This document shows positions 34,937 through 44,318 of a DNA stretch of 64,000 nt, in pieces. Position 1 is the first letter of the stretch. Each line of letters starts with the position of its first letter. The translations under genes were made by a program, and so were the position numbers. The stretch is from Thermoanaerobacterium aotearoense. GTDB taxonomy: Bacteria > Bacillota > Thermoanaerobacteria > Thermoanaerobacterales > Thermoanaerobacteraceae. The notes beneath the pieces are model-generated. The model was not told the origin of the DNA. It made no database searches and saw nothing but the letters and a program-made list of their open reading frames with translations. Location of the stretch: contig NZ_CP047602.1 in assembly GCF_009905255.1 (NCBI RefSeq), positions 558,001-622,000 on the forward strand, written 5' to 3'.

Positions 34937-34960
34937 AGTAAAAAAAAATAAAATCGATAA
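34934..34960 (+). promoter_or_regulatory. sigma-28 promoter of hag
   Basis: TAAA (34934-34937), 15-base A-rich spacer, ATCGATAA (34953-34960); the first two bases of the -10 differ from GC. It gives a leader of about 90 bases. Confidence 0.7.
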
Positions 34961-35021
34961 TATATAGTGTAAAACAAAAGACAAGCAGTTGGCCAACTGT
35001 GAAAAATCTTATGGTCGATAT

Positions 35022-35052
35022 GGCATGGATGCCTAATAAAAATTCAAGGAGG
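35022..35052 (+). promoter_or_regulatory. hag leader: CsrA-binding hairpin and GGA-containing ribosome binding site
   Basis: GGCA-TGGA-TGCC (35022-35033) is a small hairpin with GGA in its loop, the classic CsrA target. A second GGA lies in the ribosome binding site AAGGAGG (35046-35052). Two sites about 20 bases apart match the layout known for Bacillus hag, where one CsrA dimer bridges both. A perfect palindrome, CAGTTGGCCAACTG, lies upstream at 34985-34998. Confidence 0.65.
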
Positions 35053-35059
35053 AAAAAAT

Positions 35060-35914
35060 ATGATAATCAACACAAACTTAAGTGCTCTGAATGCTTGGAG
35101 AGCATTGGAAGTAAATAACACAAATACGCAGAAAGCATTACAGCAGCTTTCAACAGGTTTAAGAATCAACAGTGCTGCAGATGATGCGGCAGGTCTTGCA
35201 ATATCTGAAAAGATGAAGGGCCAGATATCAGGACTGGACATGGCTCAAAGAAATGCACAAGACGGTATTTCACTAATACAGACGGCAGAAGGTGCACTGA
35301 ATGAAACAACGTCAATACTTCAAAGAATGAGGGAACTTACAGTACAGGCATCAAATAGTACTAATACTTTGACAGATAGACAGAACATCCAGAAAGAGAT
35401 TGACCAGCTGAAGCAAGAAATAAACAGGATAGCGTCGACTACACAGTTCAATACAAAAAATCTTTTAAATGGTTCGTTGGCGGCTGGTAAAGCTACTCTT
35501 ACATTCCAAATTGGCGCAAATAGCCAACAAGTTCTTAAGGTTAATATTGGAACGATGACAGCATCGGCGTTAAAAGGTACTGCTGCTGGTAATATTTCAA
35601 TGGCGTCAATTAATGTTGCGACAAACAATGCTTCTATTATAAGCGCACAGATCAATTCCATAGATGCTGCGATAAATAAAGTTTCTGCACAAAGAGCTAA
35701 TTTTGGTGCTGTTGAGAATAGGCTTGAACATACAATAAATAATCTTGGCACAGCAGAACAAAACTTGACTGCAGCAGAATCTCGTATTACTGATGTTGAC
35801 ATGGCTAAAGAAATGATGGAATTCACAAAAGACAACATACTTACACAATCAGCTACAGCGATGTTAGCTCAGGCAAATCAACAGCCACAAACAGTGTTGC
35901 AATTGCTGAAATAA
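35060..35914 (+). CDS. hag: flagellin
   Basis: The filament subunit; 284 aa, a short flagellin with little variable surface domain. The conserved N-terminus is MIINTNLSALNAWRALEVN followed by STGLRINSAADDAAGLAISEKM; the conserved C-terminus has AESRITDVDMAKEMMEFTK and ends in QPQTVLQLLK. The middle (about 170-215) is rich in Ser, Thr, Ala and Asn, which are candidate O-glycosylation sites. It is exported without a signal peptide by the flagellar system. A sigma-28 promoter, CsrA-site leader and a strong terminator make it a single-gene unit, followed by the glycosylation operon. Confidence 0.97.
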   Translation: MIINTNLSALNAWRALEVNNTNTQKALQQLSTGLRINSAADDAAGLAISEKMKGQISGLDMAQRNAQDGISLIQTAEGALNETTSILQRMRELTVQASNSTNTLTDRQNIQKEIDQLKQEINRIASTTQFNTKNLLNGSLAAGKATLTFQIGANSQQVLKVNIGTMTASALKGTAAGNISMASINVATNNASIISAQINSIDAAINKVSAQRANFGAVENRLEHTINNLGTAEQNLTAAESRITDVDMAKEMMEFTKDNILTQSATAMLAQANQQPQTVLQLLK

Positions 35915-35924
35915 TAGAGAGAAT

Positions 35925-35954
35925 AAAAAGGAGGCAAATAAAGCCTCCTTTTTT
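35925..35954 (+). terminator. intrinsic terminator after hag
   Basis: AAGGAGGC (35928-35935) pairs with GCCTCCTT (35943-35950), followed by T. Confidence 0.9.
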
Positions 35955-36015
35955 CATGCTTATAATGTTATTGGATTCATACTCTTATAAGTTATTATTT
36001 TATTCTAATAGCTTC

Positions 36016-36042
36016 TAAAAATCTATTAAAAAATGCCGATAA
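36016..36042 (+). promoter_or_regulatory. sigma-28 promoter of the glycosylation operon
   Basis: TAAA (36016-36019), 15-base spacer, GCCGATAA (36035-36042): a perfect match to the consensus. Confidence 0.88.
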
Positions 36043-36078
36043 AACTTTTAAGAATATTAGATGTGATGAGGTGCTATG

Positions 36079-36432
36079 ATGATTGATGATTTAATGAAAG
36101 AAACTGTGGAAGAGAGTTTAAAATACATACCTAAACTAATTGTGGGAATAGATAAGGTAATAAACTATATTGATGACGGAATGTATGTAGAAGCTAATAA
36201 TTTGCTTGTAAGTGTCATTGATGGTCTTAATTGGTCAGTTCAAGCTATTACATTGACTATGCCGTTACATGGTTATAAATTAGATATGGAAAAGGTTAAT
36301 GAGAGTTTAAAAACTTTAATGTCAGGAATTGAAAATTTAGATTATCAATTAATTTCCGATTCGCTAAATTATGAGATTAAAGATATCCTTTCTGGATATA
36401 TTAATTATTGCAGAAAAGGAGAGCTTAATTGA
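36079..36432 (+). CDS. small helical protein before the Maf gene, function unknown
   Basis: A 117-aa acidic, all-helical protein without cysteines or signal peptide. Repeated heptad-like hydrophobic spacing (VEESLKYIPKLIVGIDKVINYI, then NESLKTLMSGIENLDYQLI) suggests a helical bundle such as a chaperone or partner protein. It is first in the operon after a perfect sigma-28 promoter, and its stop overlaps the next start (TGATG), so it is coupled to the Maf transferase. No family is recognised. The second of two ATG codons (36079) has the better distance from GAGG. Confidence 0.55.
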   Translation: MIDDLMKETVEESLKYIPKLIVGIDKVINYIDDGMYVEANNLLVSVIDGLNWSVQAITLTMPLHGYKLDMEKVNESLKTLMSGIENLDYQLISDSLNYEIKDILSGYINYCRKGELN

Positions 36433-38201
36433 TGAACTCATTTGAAATTTTGAAAGCGAAAGATGAATTTAGCACTTTAGTTTATAAAGTTGGAGACAAA
36501 AAAGTTTTTTTACATAGCTCATATTTTCCAGATAAAGAAGCGAAAGAATGGGCAAATAATATTGACTTTGATGATGAAGCTATTTTAATTATTTATGGTG
36601 TAGGGCTTGGATATCATATAAATTATCTTTTAGAAAGAATATCATTTAGTAATAGATTAATTTTGGTTGAGCCGTCAAGAGAAATATTTAATTTTGCATT
36701 TGATAACGGGTTTTATGATGAATTTAAAGATATGGAAAATGTTTATTTTATATTAGATGAGACAGAAGAAAACTTGAAAACTTTGTTATCGTCATATATA
36801 CCGTGGGATAATTTTGAAAATGTTGTATATAAAGAATTTAAACAATATTCGATTGTTTTTAAAGAGCATTATAACAGATTTAATGAATGCTTGCTGGAGA
36901 CAGTCAATTCAATGAGGATTAACAGAAACACAGCGCTTTATTTTGCTGAACAATGGCAATCAAATTTTATGGAAAATTTGGAGTTTGTTTTTAAAAGTGT
37001 ACCTGTTAAGTCTTTTTTTGATACATTTAAAAATATTCCTGCGATAATTGTATCTGCTGGTCCTTCGCTTGACAAAAATATAAAACTTTTGAAAGAAATA
37101 AAAAACAAGTGTATAATTATTTGTGTAGGAACAGCTTTAAAAGCACTTATTAAGGAAAATATTGTGCCAGACTTTATTGTTTCAATTGATGGTAGTGAAA
37201 AAAATTTTAAACATTTTGAAGGTTATGTAACCGATGTACCTTTATTGTATGATCTTACGATATATCCAGAAATACTGAGAAAACATAAAGGACATTTAAT
37301 AATAGGAAATATTGCATCAGGATTTTCAGATTTGCTTGAAGAAAGATTATCGACAAAATTTGGAGATATAGTGGCTGGCCCTTCTGTTGCTAATGTGTCG
37401 TTGGATTTTGCTTATAAATTGGGATGTGACCCTATAATATTTATTGGTCAGGATTTGGCGTATTTAAATGATAGAACACATGCTTCTGGGACTACATATG
37501 AAAATGACAGAATAAAAAAAGATTCCATTGAAAAAGAATATATTTATGTTAAGGGTAACTACGAAGATAATATTATAACAGATCGTGTATTTCTTTCTTT
37601 TAAAACATGGTTTGAAAACTATATTTATAGCCATTTAGACAGAACATATATAAACTCTACAGAAGGTGGAGCTTATATAAAAGGCACAAAAGTAGAGAAA
37701 CTTGAAGATGTGATTAAACATTATATGAAAAATGATTTAAATTTAACTGATATTATCAATGATATTTTAACCAATCAAAAGATTAAACCAAAAGAAAGCA
37801 AAATTAATAGCTTAAAATATGAATTTGAAAATTCTATAAAAAACTTAGAAAAAATAAAAAATGACTGTATTCGTGGAGCAAAGTTATCGAAAAAAATGTA
37901 TAATGAATATCAGAAGGACGTTAATGCAGACGTATCTCATATAGTATCAATATTAGATAAAATAGACAAAAGATTAAAAAACTCAAAAGATAGTTTTTTG
38001 TATATCTCTTCTATATTAAACATAGTTACTACAAAAGTTCTAAAAGGTTTTAAACCTGAAAAAGATGAGACTGAAAAGCAAAAAAAATTAAGAATTGCAA
38101 TGATGTCATATACACTTTATCAAGGAATATATGAAGCGATAGAAAAGTCATTGGAAGGTTTAAAGAAAGCATTAAAGACAGTTGACGAAATCAAACGATG
38201 A
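36432..38201 (+). CDS. maf: motility-associated (Maf) glycosyltransferase, DUF115
   Basis: A 589-aa Maf-type protein. The central DUF115 domain (about 190-420) has the family signatures IIVSAGPSLDKN near 200, DFIVSIDGSEKN near 250, and IFIGQDLAYLNDRTHASG near 340. Maf proteins attach nonulosonic acids (pseudaminic or legionaminic acid) to flagellin Ser/Thr in Campylobacter, Aeromonas and Clostridium. The legionaminic acid genes follow directly and flagellin precedes, so it is the probable flagellin transferase. The C-terminus (430-589) is helical and Lys-rich. ATG 36432 lies in TGATG overlap with the previous gene, after AAAGGAG. Confidence 0.88.
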   Translation: MNSFEILKAKDEFSTLVYKVGDKKVFLHSSYFPDKEAKEWANNIDFDDEAILIIYGVGLGYHINYLLERISFSNRLILVEPSREIFNFAFDNGFYDEFKDMENVYFILDETEENLKTLLSSYIPWDNFENVVYKEFKQYSIVFKEHYNRFNECLLETVNSMRINRNTALYFAEQWQSNFMENLEFVFKSVPVKSFFDTFKNIPAIIVSAGPSLDKNIKLLKEIKNKCIIICVGTALKALIKENIVPDFIVSIDGSEKNFKHFEGYVTDVPLLYDLTIYPEILRKHKGHLIIGNIASGFSDLLEERLSTKFGDIVAGPSVANVSLDFAYKLGCDPIIFIGQDLAYLNDRTHASGTTYENDRIKKDSIEKEYIYVKGNYEDNIITDRVFLSFKTWFENYIYSHLDRTYINSTEGGAYIKGTKVEKLEDVIKHYMKNDLNLTDIINDILTNQKIKPKESKINSLKYEFENSIKNLEKIKNDCIRGAKLSKKMYNEYQKDVNADVSHIVSILDKIDKRLKNSKDSFLYISSILNIVTTKVLKGFKPEKDETEKQKKLRIAMMSYTLYQGIYEAIEKSLEGLKKALKTVDEIKR

Positions 38202-38234
38202 TTAAGCTGAAGACTTTTTAGGAGGATATGTGAG

Positions 38235-39221
38235 ATGAACTTAAAAAATAAAAAAGTTTTAGTTACAGGGGCAGGAGGATTTATTGGTTCCCATTTAGCA
38301 GAAAGATTAGTGGAAATAGGTGCAAAAGTAAAAGCGTTTGTCAGGTATAATTCTAATAATAATTGGGGTTGGTTAGAAAAATCTAAGTATAAAGATGAGA
38401 TCGAAATTTATAGGGGTGATATAAGAGATTATGATAGTGTTAGAGAGGCTATGAAAGGAGTGGATGTTGTATTTCATCTGGCAGCGCTAATTGGAATTCC
38501 ATATTCATACCTATCACCTCTTGCCTATATAAAAACTAATATAGAAGGCACATATAATATATTGCAATCTGCAAGAGAGCTTAACATAGAAAGAGTTATA
38601 CATACTTCAACAAGTGAAGTTTATGGAACGGCAAGATATATACCCATTGATGAATTACATCCACTGCAACCTCAGTCACCATATTCAGCGACTAAAATAA
38701 GTGCTGATAATTTGGCTTTAAGTTTTTATAATTCATTTGATTTACCTGTAACAATTGTGAGACCTTTTAATACATATGGGCCACGCCAATCAGCAAGAGC
38801 TGTTATTCCTACTATAATAACTCAGATATTAAATGGAGAAAAGTATATAAAAATTGGCAATTTAAAACCTACAAGAGATTTAAATTTTGTTTTTGATACA
38901 GTTAATGGATTTATAAAAATTGCTGAATGTGATGAGTTAATGGGGAATATTACAAATGTTGGGTCTGGACATGAAATTTCTATAGGCTCTTTAGTAGAAC
39001 TGATTTCAAAGTTAATGGATGCTGATATCGAAATAGTACAAGATGAACAAAGATTTAGACCAGACAAAAGTGAAGTTGAAAGATTAGTGTGTGATAACTC
39101 TAAAATAAAGAAATATACTGATTGGAGACCCGAATATCAACTTGAAGATGGGCTAAAAGAGACGGTTAGATGGATTAAGGATAATATCAGCTTATATAAA
39201 TCGGAGGTATATAATGTATAA
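38235..39221 (+). CDS. legB: nucleotide-sugar 4,6-dehydratase (LegB-like)
   Basis: A 328-aa extended SDR enzyme. GAGGFIGSHL at residues 12-21 is the NAD-binding loop; STSEVYG near 125 and YSATK near 150 give the catalytic Ser/Thr and Tyr-x3-Lys. In the legionaminic acid pathway LegB is a 4,6-dehydratase acting on GDP-GlcNAc; the substrate here is inferred from the complete set of downstream genes. ATG follows GGAGG by about 9 bases. Its end overlaps legC by 8 bases. Base composition of this operon is visibly more AT-rich than that of flgK or recD2. Confidence 0.87.
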   Translation: MNLKNKKVLVTGAGGFIGSHLAERLVEIGAKVKAFVRYNSNNNWGWLEKSKYKDEIEIYRGDIRDYDSVREAMKGVDVVFHLAALIGIPYSYLSPLAYIKTNIEGTYNILQSARELNIERVIHTSTSEVYGTARYIPIDELHPLQPQSPYSATKISADNLALSFYNSFDLPVTIVRPFNTYGPRQSARAVIPTIITQILNGEKYIKIGNLKPTRDLNFVFDTVNGFIKIAECDELMGNITNVGSGHEISIGSLVELISKLMDADIEIVQDEQRFRPDKSEVERLVCDNSKIKKYTDWRPEYQLEDGLKETVRWIKDNISLYKSEVYNV

Positions 39222-40332
39222 TATACAACTTGATTCGCCTAATTTAGGTGATAAAGAAAAAGACTATTTAGTGAAATGCATTGAAAGTGGTTATGTATCT
39301 ACTGTTGGTCCTTTTGTTCCTGAATTCGAAAGAAGATTTGCTGAATTTTTAAATGTAAATCATTGTGTTTCGGTTCAAAGTGGAACAGCAGCACTGTACA
39401 TGGCACTTTATGAATTAGGCATTAAAGATGGTGATGAGGTTATAGTTCCTGCTATTACATTTGTTGCGACTGTTAATCCAATAGTTTACTGTGGAGCAAC
39501 TCCTGTATTTGTTGATGTTGATAAAGACACATGGAATATAGATCCAAAAGAAATAGAAAAAGCAATTACACCTAAAACAAAAGCAATTATTCCTGTACAT
39601 TTATATGGCAATCCATGTGATATGGACAAAATAATGGAGATAGCAAAAGAGAATAATATTTATGTTATAGAAGATGCAACTGAAAGCTTGGGAGCTTTAT
39701 ATAAAGGTAGAATGACTGGCACAATTGGTCACATAGGATGTTTTAGCTTTAATGGTAATAAAGTAATAACCACAGGAGGAGGGGGTATGGTAGCTTCGAA
39801 TAATGAAGATTGGGTTTCGCATATAAGATTTTTGGTAAATCAGGCAAGAGATATGACTCAAGGCTATTTTCATACAGAAATAGGTTTTAATTATAGAATG
39901 ACAAATTTAGAAGCATCTTTAGGCATTGCCCAACTTGAACGATTGGCAGGATTTTTAGAAAAAAAACGAATGTATTTCGAGATTTACAAGAAAATTTTTA
40001 ATGGAATTGAAGAAATTTCTTTGCAGACAGAATATGAAGGTGCAAAAAGTTCTGATTGGTTATCTTCAGTGAAAATTGATTGCAAAAAAGTAGGTATGAC
40101 TATACATCAAATTCAAGATGAATTAAAAAGAAGGGGTATTCCGACAAGAAGAATATTTAATCCTATAGTAGATCTTCCTCCTTATAAAAAATACAAGAAA
40201 GGAAGCTATAGTAATTCTTATGAAATATATGAAAATGGCTTAAATTTACCGAGTTCAACGTTAAATACATATGAAGATGTAAAATATGTTGCAAAGACTT
40301 TATTGGATATTTTAAGTATAAAAAAGAGGTAA
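39214..40332 (+). CDS. legC: LegC-type PLP aminotransferase
   Basis: A 372-aa DegT/DnrJ/EryC1-family aminotransferase that would transfer an amino group to C4 of the 4-keto sugar made by LegB. The PLP region is SGTAALYMALYELG near residue 55, EDATESLGALYKGR near 155 and the Schiff-base Lys in FSFNGNKVITTGGGG near 183. It keeps the long IPTRRIF loop near 310. It overlaps legB by 8 bases and precedes legG by 4 bases. Confidence 0.92.
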   Translation: MYNIQLDSPNLGDKEKDYLVKCIESGYVSTVGPFVPEFERRFAEFLNVNHCVSVQSGTAALYMALYELGIKDGDEVIVPAITFVATVNPIVYCGATPVFVDVDKDTWNIDPKEIEKAITPKTKAIIPVHLYGNPCDMDKIMEIAKENNIYVIEDATESLGALYKGRMTGTIGHIGCFSFNGNKVITTGGGGMVASNNEDWVSHIRFLVNQARDMTQGYFHTEIGFNYRMTNLEASLGIAQLERLAGFLEKKRMYFEIYKKIFNGIEEISLQTEYEGAKSSDWLSSVKIDCKKVGMTIHQIQDELKRRGIPTRRIFNPIVDLPPYKKYKKGSYSNSYEIYENGLNLPSSTLNTYEDVKYVAKTLLDILSIKKR

Positions 40333-40336
40333 AATT

Positions 40337-41491
40337 ATGAAAAAAATTGCTGTTGTTACAGGTACAAGAGCAGAGTATGGATTACTTTATTGGACAATGA
40401 AAGAAATAATGAATGATCCTGATTTAAAATTGCAACTAATTGTGACAGGGATGCATTTATCGCCGGAATTTGGGCTAACTGTAAAAGATATAGAAAATGA
40501 CGGATTTAAAATAGATGAAAAAGTAGAGATTTTACTTTCATCTGATACTGGACAAGGAATTGCAAAGTCTATTGGACTTGGTATTATAGGATTTGCACAA
40601 ACTTTTTCAAGATTAAATCCAGATATGCTTTTAATTTTAGGAGATAGATTTGAAATATTTGCTGCAGCAACCGCTGCTATGGCTCTTAATATACCAATTG
40701 GCCATATATCTGGAGGAGAATCTACTGAGGGTGCTATAGATGAGCAGATAAGACATGCAATTACTAAAATTGCTCATATCCATTTTGCAAGTTGCGATTA
40801 TTATGCAAATAGAATAAAAAAAATGGGTGAAGAAGAATGGAGAGTATTCAATGTTGGTGCTCCAGGATTGGAGAATATAAGGCGATTACAGCTTCTTGAT
40901 AAAAATCAGCTTGAAAAATTATTAGATATAAACTTAGACAAAGTAACTTTATTAGTTACATATCATCCTACAACGTTGGAGCTTCAGTCGCTAAAGATGC
41001 AAATGGATAATATTTTGGATGCTCTAATGGAAACTGGTTATCAGCTTATATTTACGTATCCAAATTCAGATAGTGGGGGAAGGTATATTATTGAAAGAAT
41101 AAAGGAATTTGCAAAAACTTATGCTAATGCAAAAGTATTTGTTAATTTGGGACAGTTAAAGTATTTGAGCTTGTTAAAATATGTAGATGCGATGGTTGGA
41201 AATTCATCCAGTGGAATAATAGAAGCACCTTATTTTAAACTTCCAGTAATCAATATAGGGGATAGACAAAAAGGAAGATTAAAAGCTTTTAATATTATTG
41301 ATGTTGGATATACAAAAGATGAGATTTTATGTGGTATAAACAAGGCTTTAAAAGATGAAGATTACAAAGTTAAAGTAAAGGAAACAAAAAGTATTTACGG
41401 AGATGGAAATACAAGCAAAAACATTGTTGAAATCATAAAAAGAGTAGATTTAAAAGATGATAAACTTTTGAAAAAGAAACTTACATATTAA
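40337..41491 (+). CDS. legG: hydrolysing nucleotide-sugar 2-epimerase (LegG/NeuC-like)
   Basis: A 384-aa protein of the hydrolysing UDP-GlcNAc 2-epimerase family (NeuC/LegG). It would release 2,4-diacetamido-2,4,6-trideoxymannose from the nucleotide sugar. Signatures: VTGTRAEYGLL near residue 6, LGDRFEIFAAATAA near 98, HISGGESTEGAIDE near 118 and VGNSSSGIIEAP near 290. NeuC for sialic acid is the alternative, but LegB/LegC/PtmE company favours the legionaminic version. Confidence 0.92.
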   Translation: MKKIAVVTGTRAEYGLLYWTMKEIMNDPDLKLQLIVTGMHLSPEFGLTVKDIENDGFKIDEKVEILLSSDTGQGIAKSIGLGIIGFAQTFSRLNPDMLLILGDRFEIFAAATAAMALNIPIGHISGGESTEGAIDEQIRHAITKIAHIHFASCDYYANRIKKMGEEEWRVFNVGAPGLENIRRLQLLDKNQLEKLLDINLDKVTLLVTYHPTTLELQSLKMQMDNILDALMETGYQLIFTYPNSDSGGRYIIERIKEFAKTYANAKVFVNLGQLKYLSLLKYVDAMVGNSSSGIIEAPYFKLPVINIGDRQKGRLKAFNIIDVGYTKDEILCGINKALKDEDYKVKVKETKSIYGDGNTSKNIVEIIKRVDLKDDKLLKKKLTY

Positions 41492-41517
41492 AAAAATAAA
41501 AAGAGCGTGATGTTACA

Positions 41518-42561
41518 ATGTTCAAAATAGCAAATAGAACAATATCAGAGAATTCTCCTGTATTTGTTATAGCTGAAGCGGGAGTGAATCATAATGGTGA
41601 TTTAGAAACAGCTATGAAATTAGTTGATGTGGCGTCTGAAGCGGGTGCAGATGCAATAAAATTCCAAATATTTAAAACAGAAAATTTAGTAATTAAAGAG
41701 GCTGAAAAAGCTGAATACCAAAAATTCACTACATCTTCAGATGAAACACAGTATGATATGTTAAAAAAATTAGAGTTATCCTATAACGATCATATTAGAA
41801 TAATGGAATATTGTAAAAGGCGAAATTTAATCTATTTAGCAACTCCTTTTGATTATGAAAGTGCCGATATGTTGGAACAAGCTGATGTACCTGCATTTAA
41901 AATTGGTTCTGGCGATGTTACAAATATCCCATTCTTAAAATACATTGCAAAAAAAAAGAAACCAATAATACTTTCTACAGGAATGTCTAATTTAGGTGAA
42001 ATCGAAGAAGCGATAGAGGCGATTAAAAATACTGGTAACAATAGTATAATCTTATTGCATTGTACATCAAATTATCCAACCGAATACAAAGATGTTAATT
42101 TAAATGCAATGATCACTATGAAAAATGCTTTCAAGTTGCCTGTTGGTTATTCAGATCATACTCTTGGCATTGAAGTTGCAATAGCAGCAGTTTCGATGGG
42201 AGCATTGATTATTGAAAAACATTTTACTCTTGATAAAAGAATGATAGGCCCTGATCACAAGGCTTCACTTGAACCAAGTGAACTTAAGCTTATGATTAAA
42301 AGCATTAGAAACATAGAGGCGGCATTAGGAAATGGGATAAAAAGATGTAGAGAGAATGAAAAAAATGTCAGAGATGTAGCAAGAAAGTCAATTATTGCAG
42401 CTAAAGATATACCCAGCGGCAGTGTCATAACAGAAGAGATGTTAACTACAAAAAGGCCGGCAACTGGTTTGCCTCCTAAGTTTTTTTATTATTTAATTGG
42501 TAAAAAAACCAGAATTCATATTTTGAAAGATACAATTATTGACTTTTCTATGCTTGAATAA
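41518..42561 (+). CDS. legI: N,N'-diacetyllegionaminate synthase (NeuB family)
   Basis: A 347-aa sialic-acid-synthase-family enzyme that condenses the deoxy-mannose derivative with phosphoenolpyruvate. The TIM-barrel part has FVIAEAGVNHNGDLETA near residue 17, KFQIFKTENL near 50, PAFKIGSGDVTN near 127, STGMSNLGEI near 153 and YSDHTLGIEVAIAA near 207. The C-terminal SAF/antifreeze-like domain covers about 285-347 (AKDIPSGSVITEEML). It lies 26 bases after legG. Confidence 0.94.
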   Translation: MFKIANRTISENSPVFVIAEAGVNHNGDLETAMKLVDVASEAGADAIKFQIFKTENLVIKEAEKAEYQKFTTSSDETQYDMLKKLELSYNDHIRIMEYCKRRNLIYLATPFDYESADMLEQADVPAFKIGSGDVTNIPFLKYIAKKKKPIILSTGMSNLGEIEEAIEAIKNTGNNSIILLHCTSNYPTEYKDVNLNAMITMKNAFKLPVGYSDHTLGIEVAIAAVSMGALIIEKHFTLDKRMIGPDHKASLEPSELKLMIKSIRNIEAALGNGIKRCRENEKNVRDVARKSIIAAKDIPSGSVITEEMLTTKRPATGLPPKFFYYLIGKKTRIHILKDTIIDFSMLE

Positions 42562-42593
42562 TAATTATATGCTTTTTCCAAGGAGGAATTCTT

Positions 42594-43256
42594 TTGGATA
42601 AATTGGTTTTAATTGGTGCAGGTGGTCATGCAAAGGCGGTGATAGATATACTGAAAAAAAATAATGAAATACATATTGAAGGACTAATAGGCAAAGCTGA
42701 TGAGATTGGCAAAAAAGTTTTAGGCGTGCCGGTTATTGCAACTGATGAGCAACTAAATGATTTATTAAAACGTGAGATAAATTATGCACTAATAGTTGTT
42801 GGAAGTGTTGGAGATAATTATTTGCGAAAAAATTTGTATGAAAAAGTAAAAGGGATTGGCTTTAACTTTATTAATGCATTTCATCCATCAGCTATTATTT
42901 CAGAGTATGTAAAATTCGGGCGAGGAAATGTTGTAATGGCCGGTACTTTTATAGGTCCTGATACACAAGTTGGAAATAACGTGATAGTAAATACAGGATC
43001 AATTATTGAACATGATTGCATAATAAGCGATCATGTTCATATTGCTCCAGGTGTTAAAATTGCAGGAGGAGTTAAAATAGGCGAAGCAAGCCATATTGGA
43101 ATTGGGTCTGTTATTATTGAGGGAATAAAGATAGGTAAAAATTCTTTAGTTGGAGCTGGTACTGTGGTCTTAGATGATGTACCTGATAATGCGGTTGTTG
43201 TAGGTGTTCCAGGGACAGTAAAAAAATATAGGTATGATATGGGGAGAAATCAATAA
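42594..43256 (+). CDS. legH: sugar O/N-acyltransferase (LegH/NeuD-like)
   Basis: A 220-aa NeuD-family acetyltransferase: a small Rossmann-like PglD N-terminus (VLIGAGGHAKAVIDIL) and a left-handed beta-helix of hexapeptide repeats (about 95-205, such as NVIVNTGSIIEHDC and VGAGTVVLDDVP). LegH acetylates the 4-amino sugar in legionaminic acid synthesis. The start is TTG 42594 with AAGGAGG 7-9 bases upstream. Its stop overlaps the ptmE start (TAATG). Confidence 0.9.
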   Translation: MDKLVLIGAGGHAKAVIDILKKNNEIHIEGLIGKADEIGKKVLGVPVIATDEQLNDLLKREINYALIVVGSVGDNYLRKNLYEKVKGIGFNFINAFHPSAIISEYVKFGRGNVVMAGTFIGPDTQVGNNVIVNTGSIIEHDCIISDHVHIAPGVKIAGGVKIGEASHIGIGSVIIEGIKIGKNSLVGAGTVVLDDVPDNAVVVGVPGTVKKYRYDMGRNQ

Positions 43257-44317
43257 TGGAGAATAAGGTTAAATCCGTTATTATCAGCGATAAATGTATT
43301 ATTAAAAATGCCATAAAGCAGTTAAATGAAAATAGATTACAAATTCTTTTAGTTGTTGATGACGATGATAGGTTTGTTGGAACTGTTACAGATGGAGATA
43401 TAAGAAGGGCGATATTGGATAATGTATCATTAGAACAGCCTGTCTCTATCATTATGAATAAGAAACCAAAATATGTTTATAGAGGACAAGAAGAAGTTGC
43501 TAAAGAGTTGATGATAAAGTATAAGATAAAAACTATTCCTGTAATAGATAATGAAAAAAGAGTTATCGATTTAATATTGATGGAAGAATTTATTGGAGTA
43601 AAATGTGAATATTCAAAGAAAAATAACAGTGTTTTTATTATGGCTGGCGGTAAGGGTACCAGGTTAGATCCGTTTACAAAAATACTTCCGAAACCGTTGA
43701 TACCTATAGGTGATAAGCCAATAATAGAGATTATAATGAAAAATTTTAAGAATTACGGCTTTAATGATTTCATAATTTCACTTAATTATAAAGCCGAAAT
43801 TATAAAATTATATTTTGCAGAAAATCCAGACGGATATAATATAAATTTTGTTCATGAAAAAGAATTTCTTGGAACAGCAGGCTCATTAAGGCTTGCAGTT
43901 GATAAGTTAAATGATACATTTATAGTATCGAATTGTGATGTAATCATAGATATTGATTTCGATGAACTTTTAAAATACCATGAGAAAAGTGGCAATGATG
44001 CTACAATAGTAGGTGTAGTTAAAAATATGCAGATTCCGTATGGTGTTATGAATGTTAACAATGGTGAATTGATAAATATGATAGAAAAACCAGAGTATAA
44101 TTTTGTAATAAATTCAGGTGTATATGTTTTAGAACCCGAATTGATTAGTCTGATTCCAGATGGACAATCTTTTAACATGCCGGATTTGTTATTAAAGTCA
44201 AAAGAGTGTGGATATAAAGTTGGTGTATATCCTGTAAGCTCAAGATGGTTTGATGTTGGACAATGGGAAGAATATCGTAATACATTGGAATATTTTAAAA
44301 AGGTGGATAGTGTATAA
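43256..44317 (+). CDS. ptmE: CBS-domain sugar nucleotidyltransferase (PtmE-like)
   Basis: A 353-aa protein with a pair of CBS domains (about 1-115: DGDIRRAILDN near 45) and a sugar-phosphate nucleotidyltransferase domain (about 122-350: MAGGKGTRLDPFTKILPKPL near 130, SNCDVIIDID near 225). This architecture is that of PtmE in Campylobacter, which makes GDP-linked glucosamine for the legionaminic acid pathway. The CBS pair suggests control by adenine nucleotides, unproven. Presence here supports a GDP-sugar, legionaminic route rather than sialic acid. Confidence 0.88.
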   Translation: MENKVKSVIISDKCIIKNAIKQLNENRLQILLVVDDDDRFVGTVTDGDIRRAILDNVSLEQPVSIIMNKKPKYVYRGQEEVAKELMIKYKIKTIPVIDNEKRVIDLILMEEFIGVKCEYSKKNNSVFIMAGGKGTRLDPFTKILPKPLIPIGDKPIIEIIMKNFKNYGFNDFIISLNYKAEIIKLYFAENPDGYNINFVHEKEFLGTAGSLRLAVDKLNDTFIVSNCDVIIDIDFDELLKYHEKSGNDATIVGVVKNMQIPYGVMNVNNGELINMIEKPEYNFVINSGVYVLEPELISLIPDGQSFNMPDLLLKSKECGYKVGVYPVSSRWFDVGQWEEYRNTLEYFKKVDSV

Positions 44318-44318
44318 A

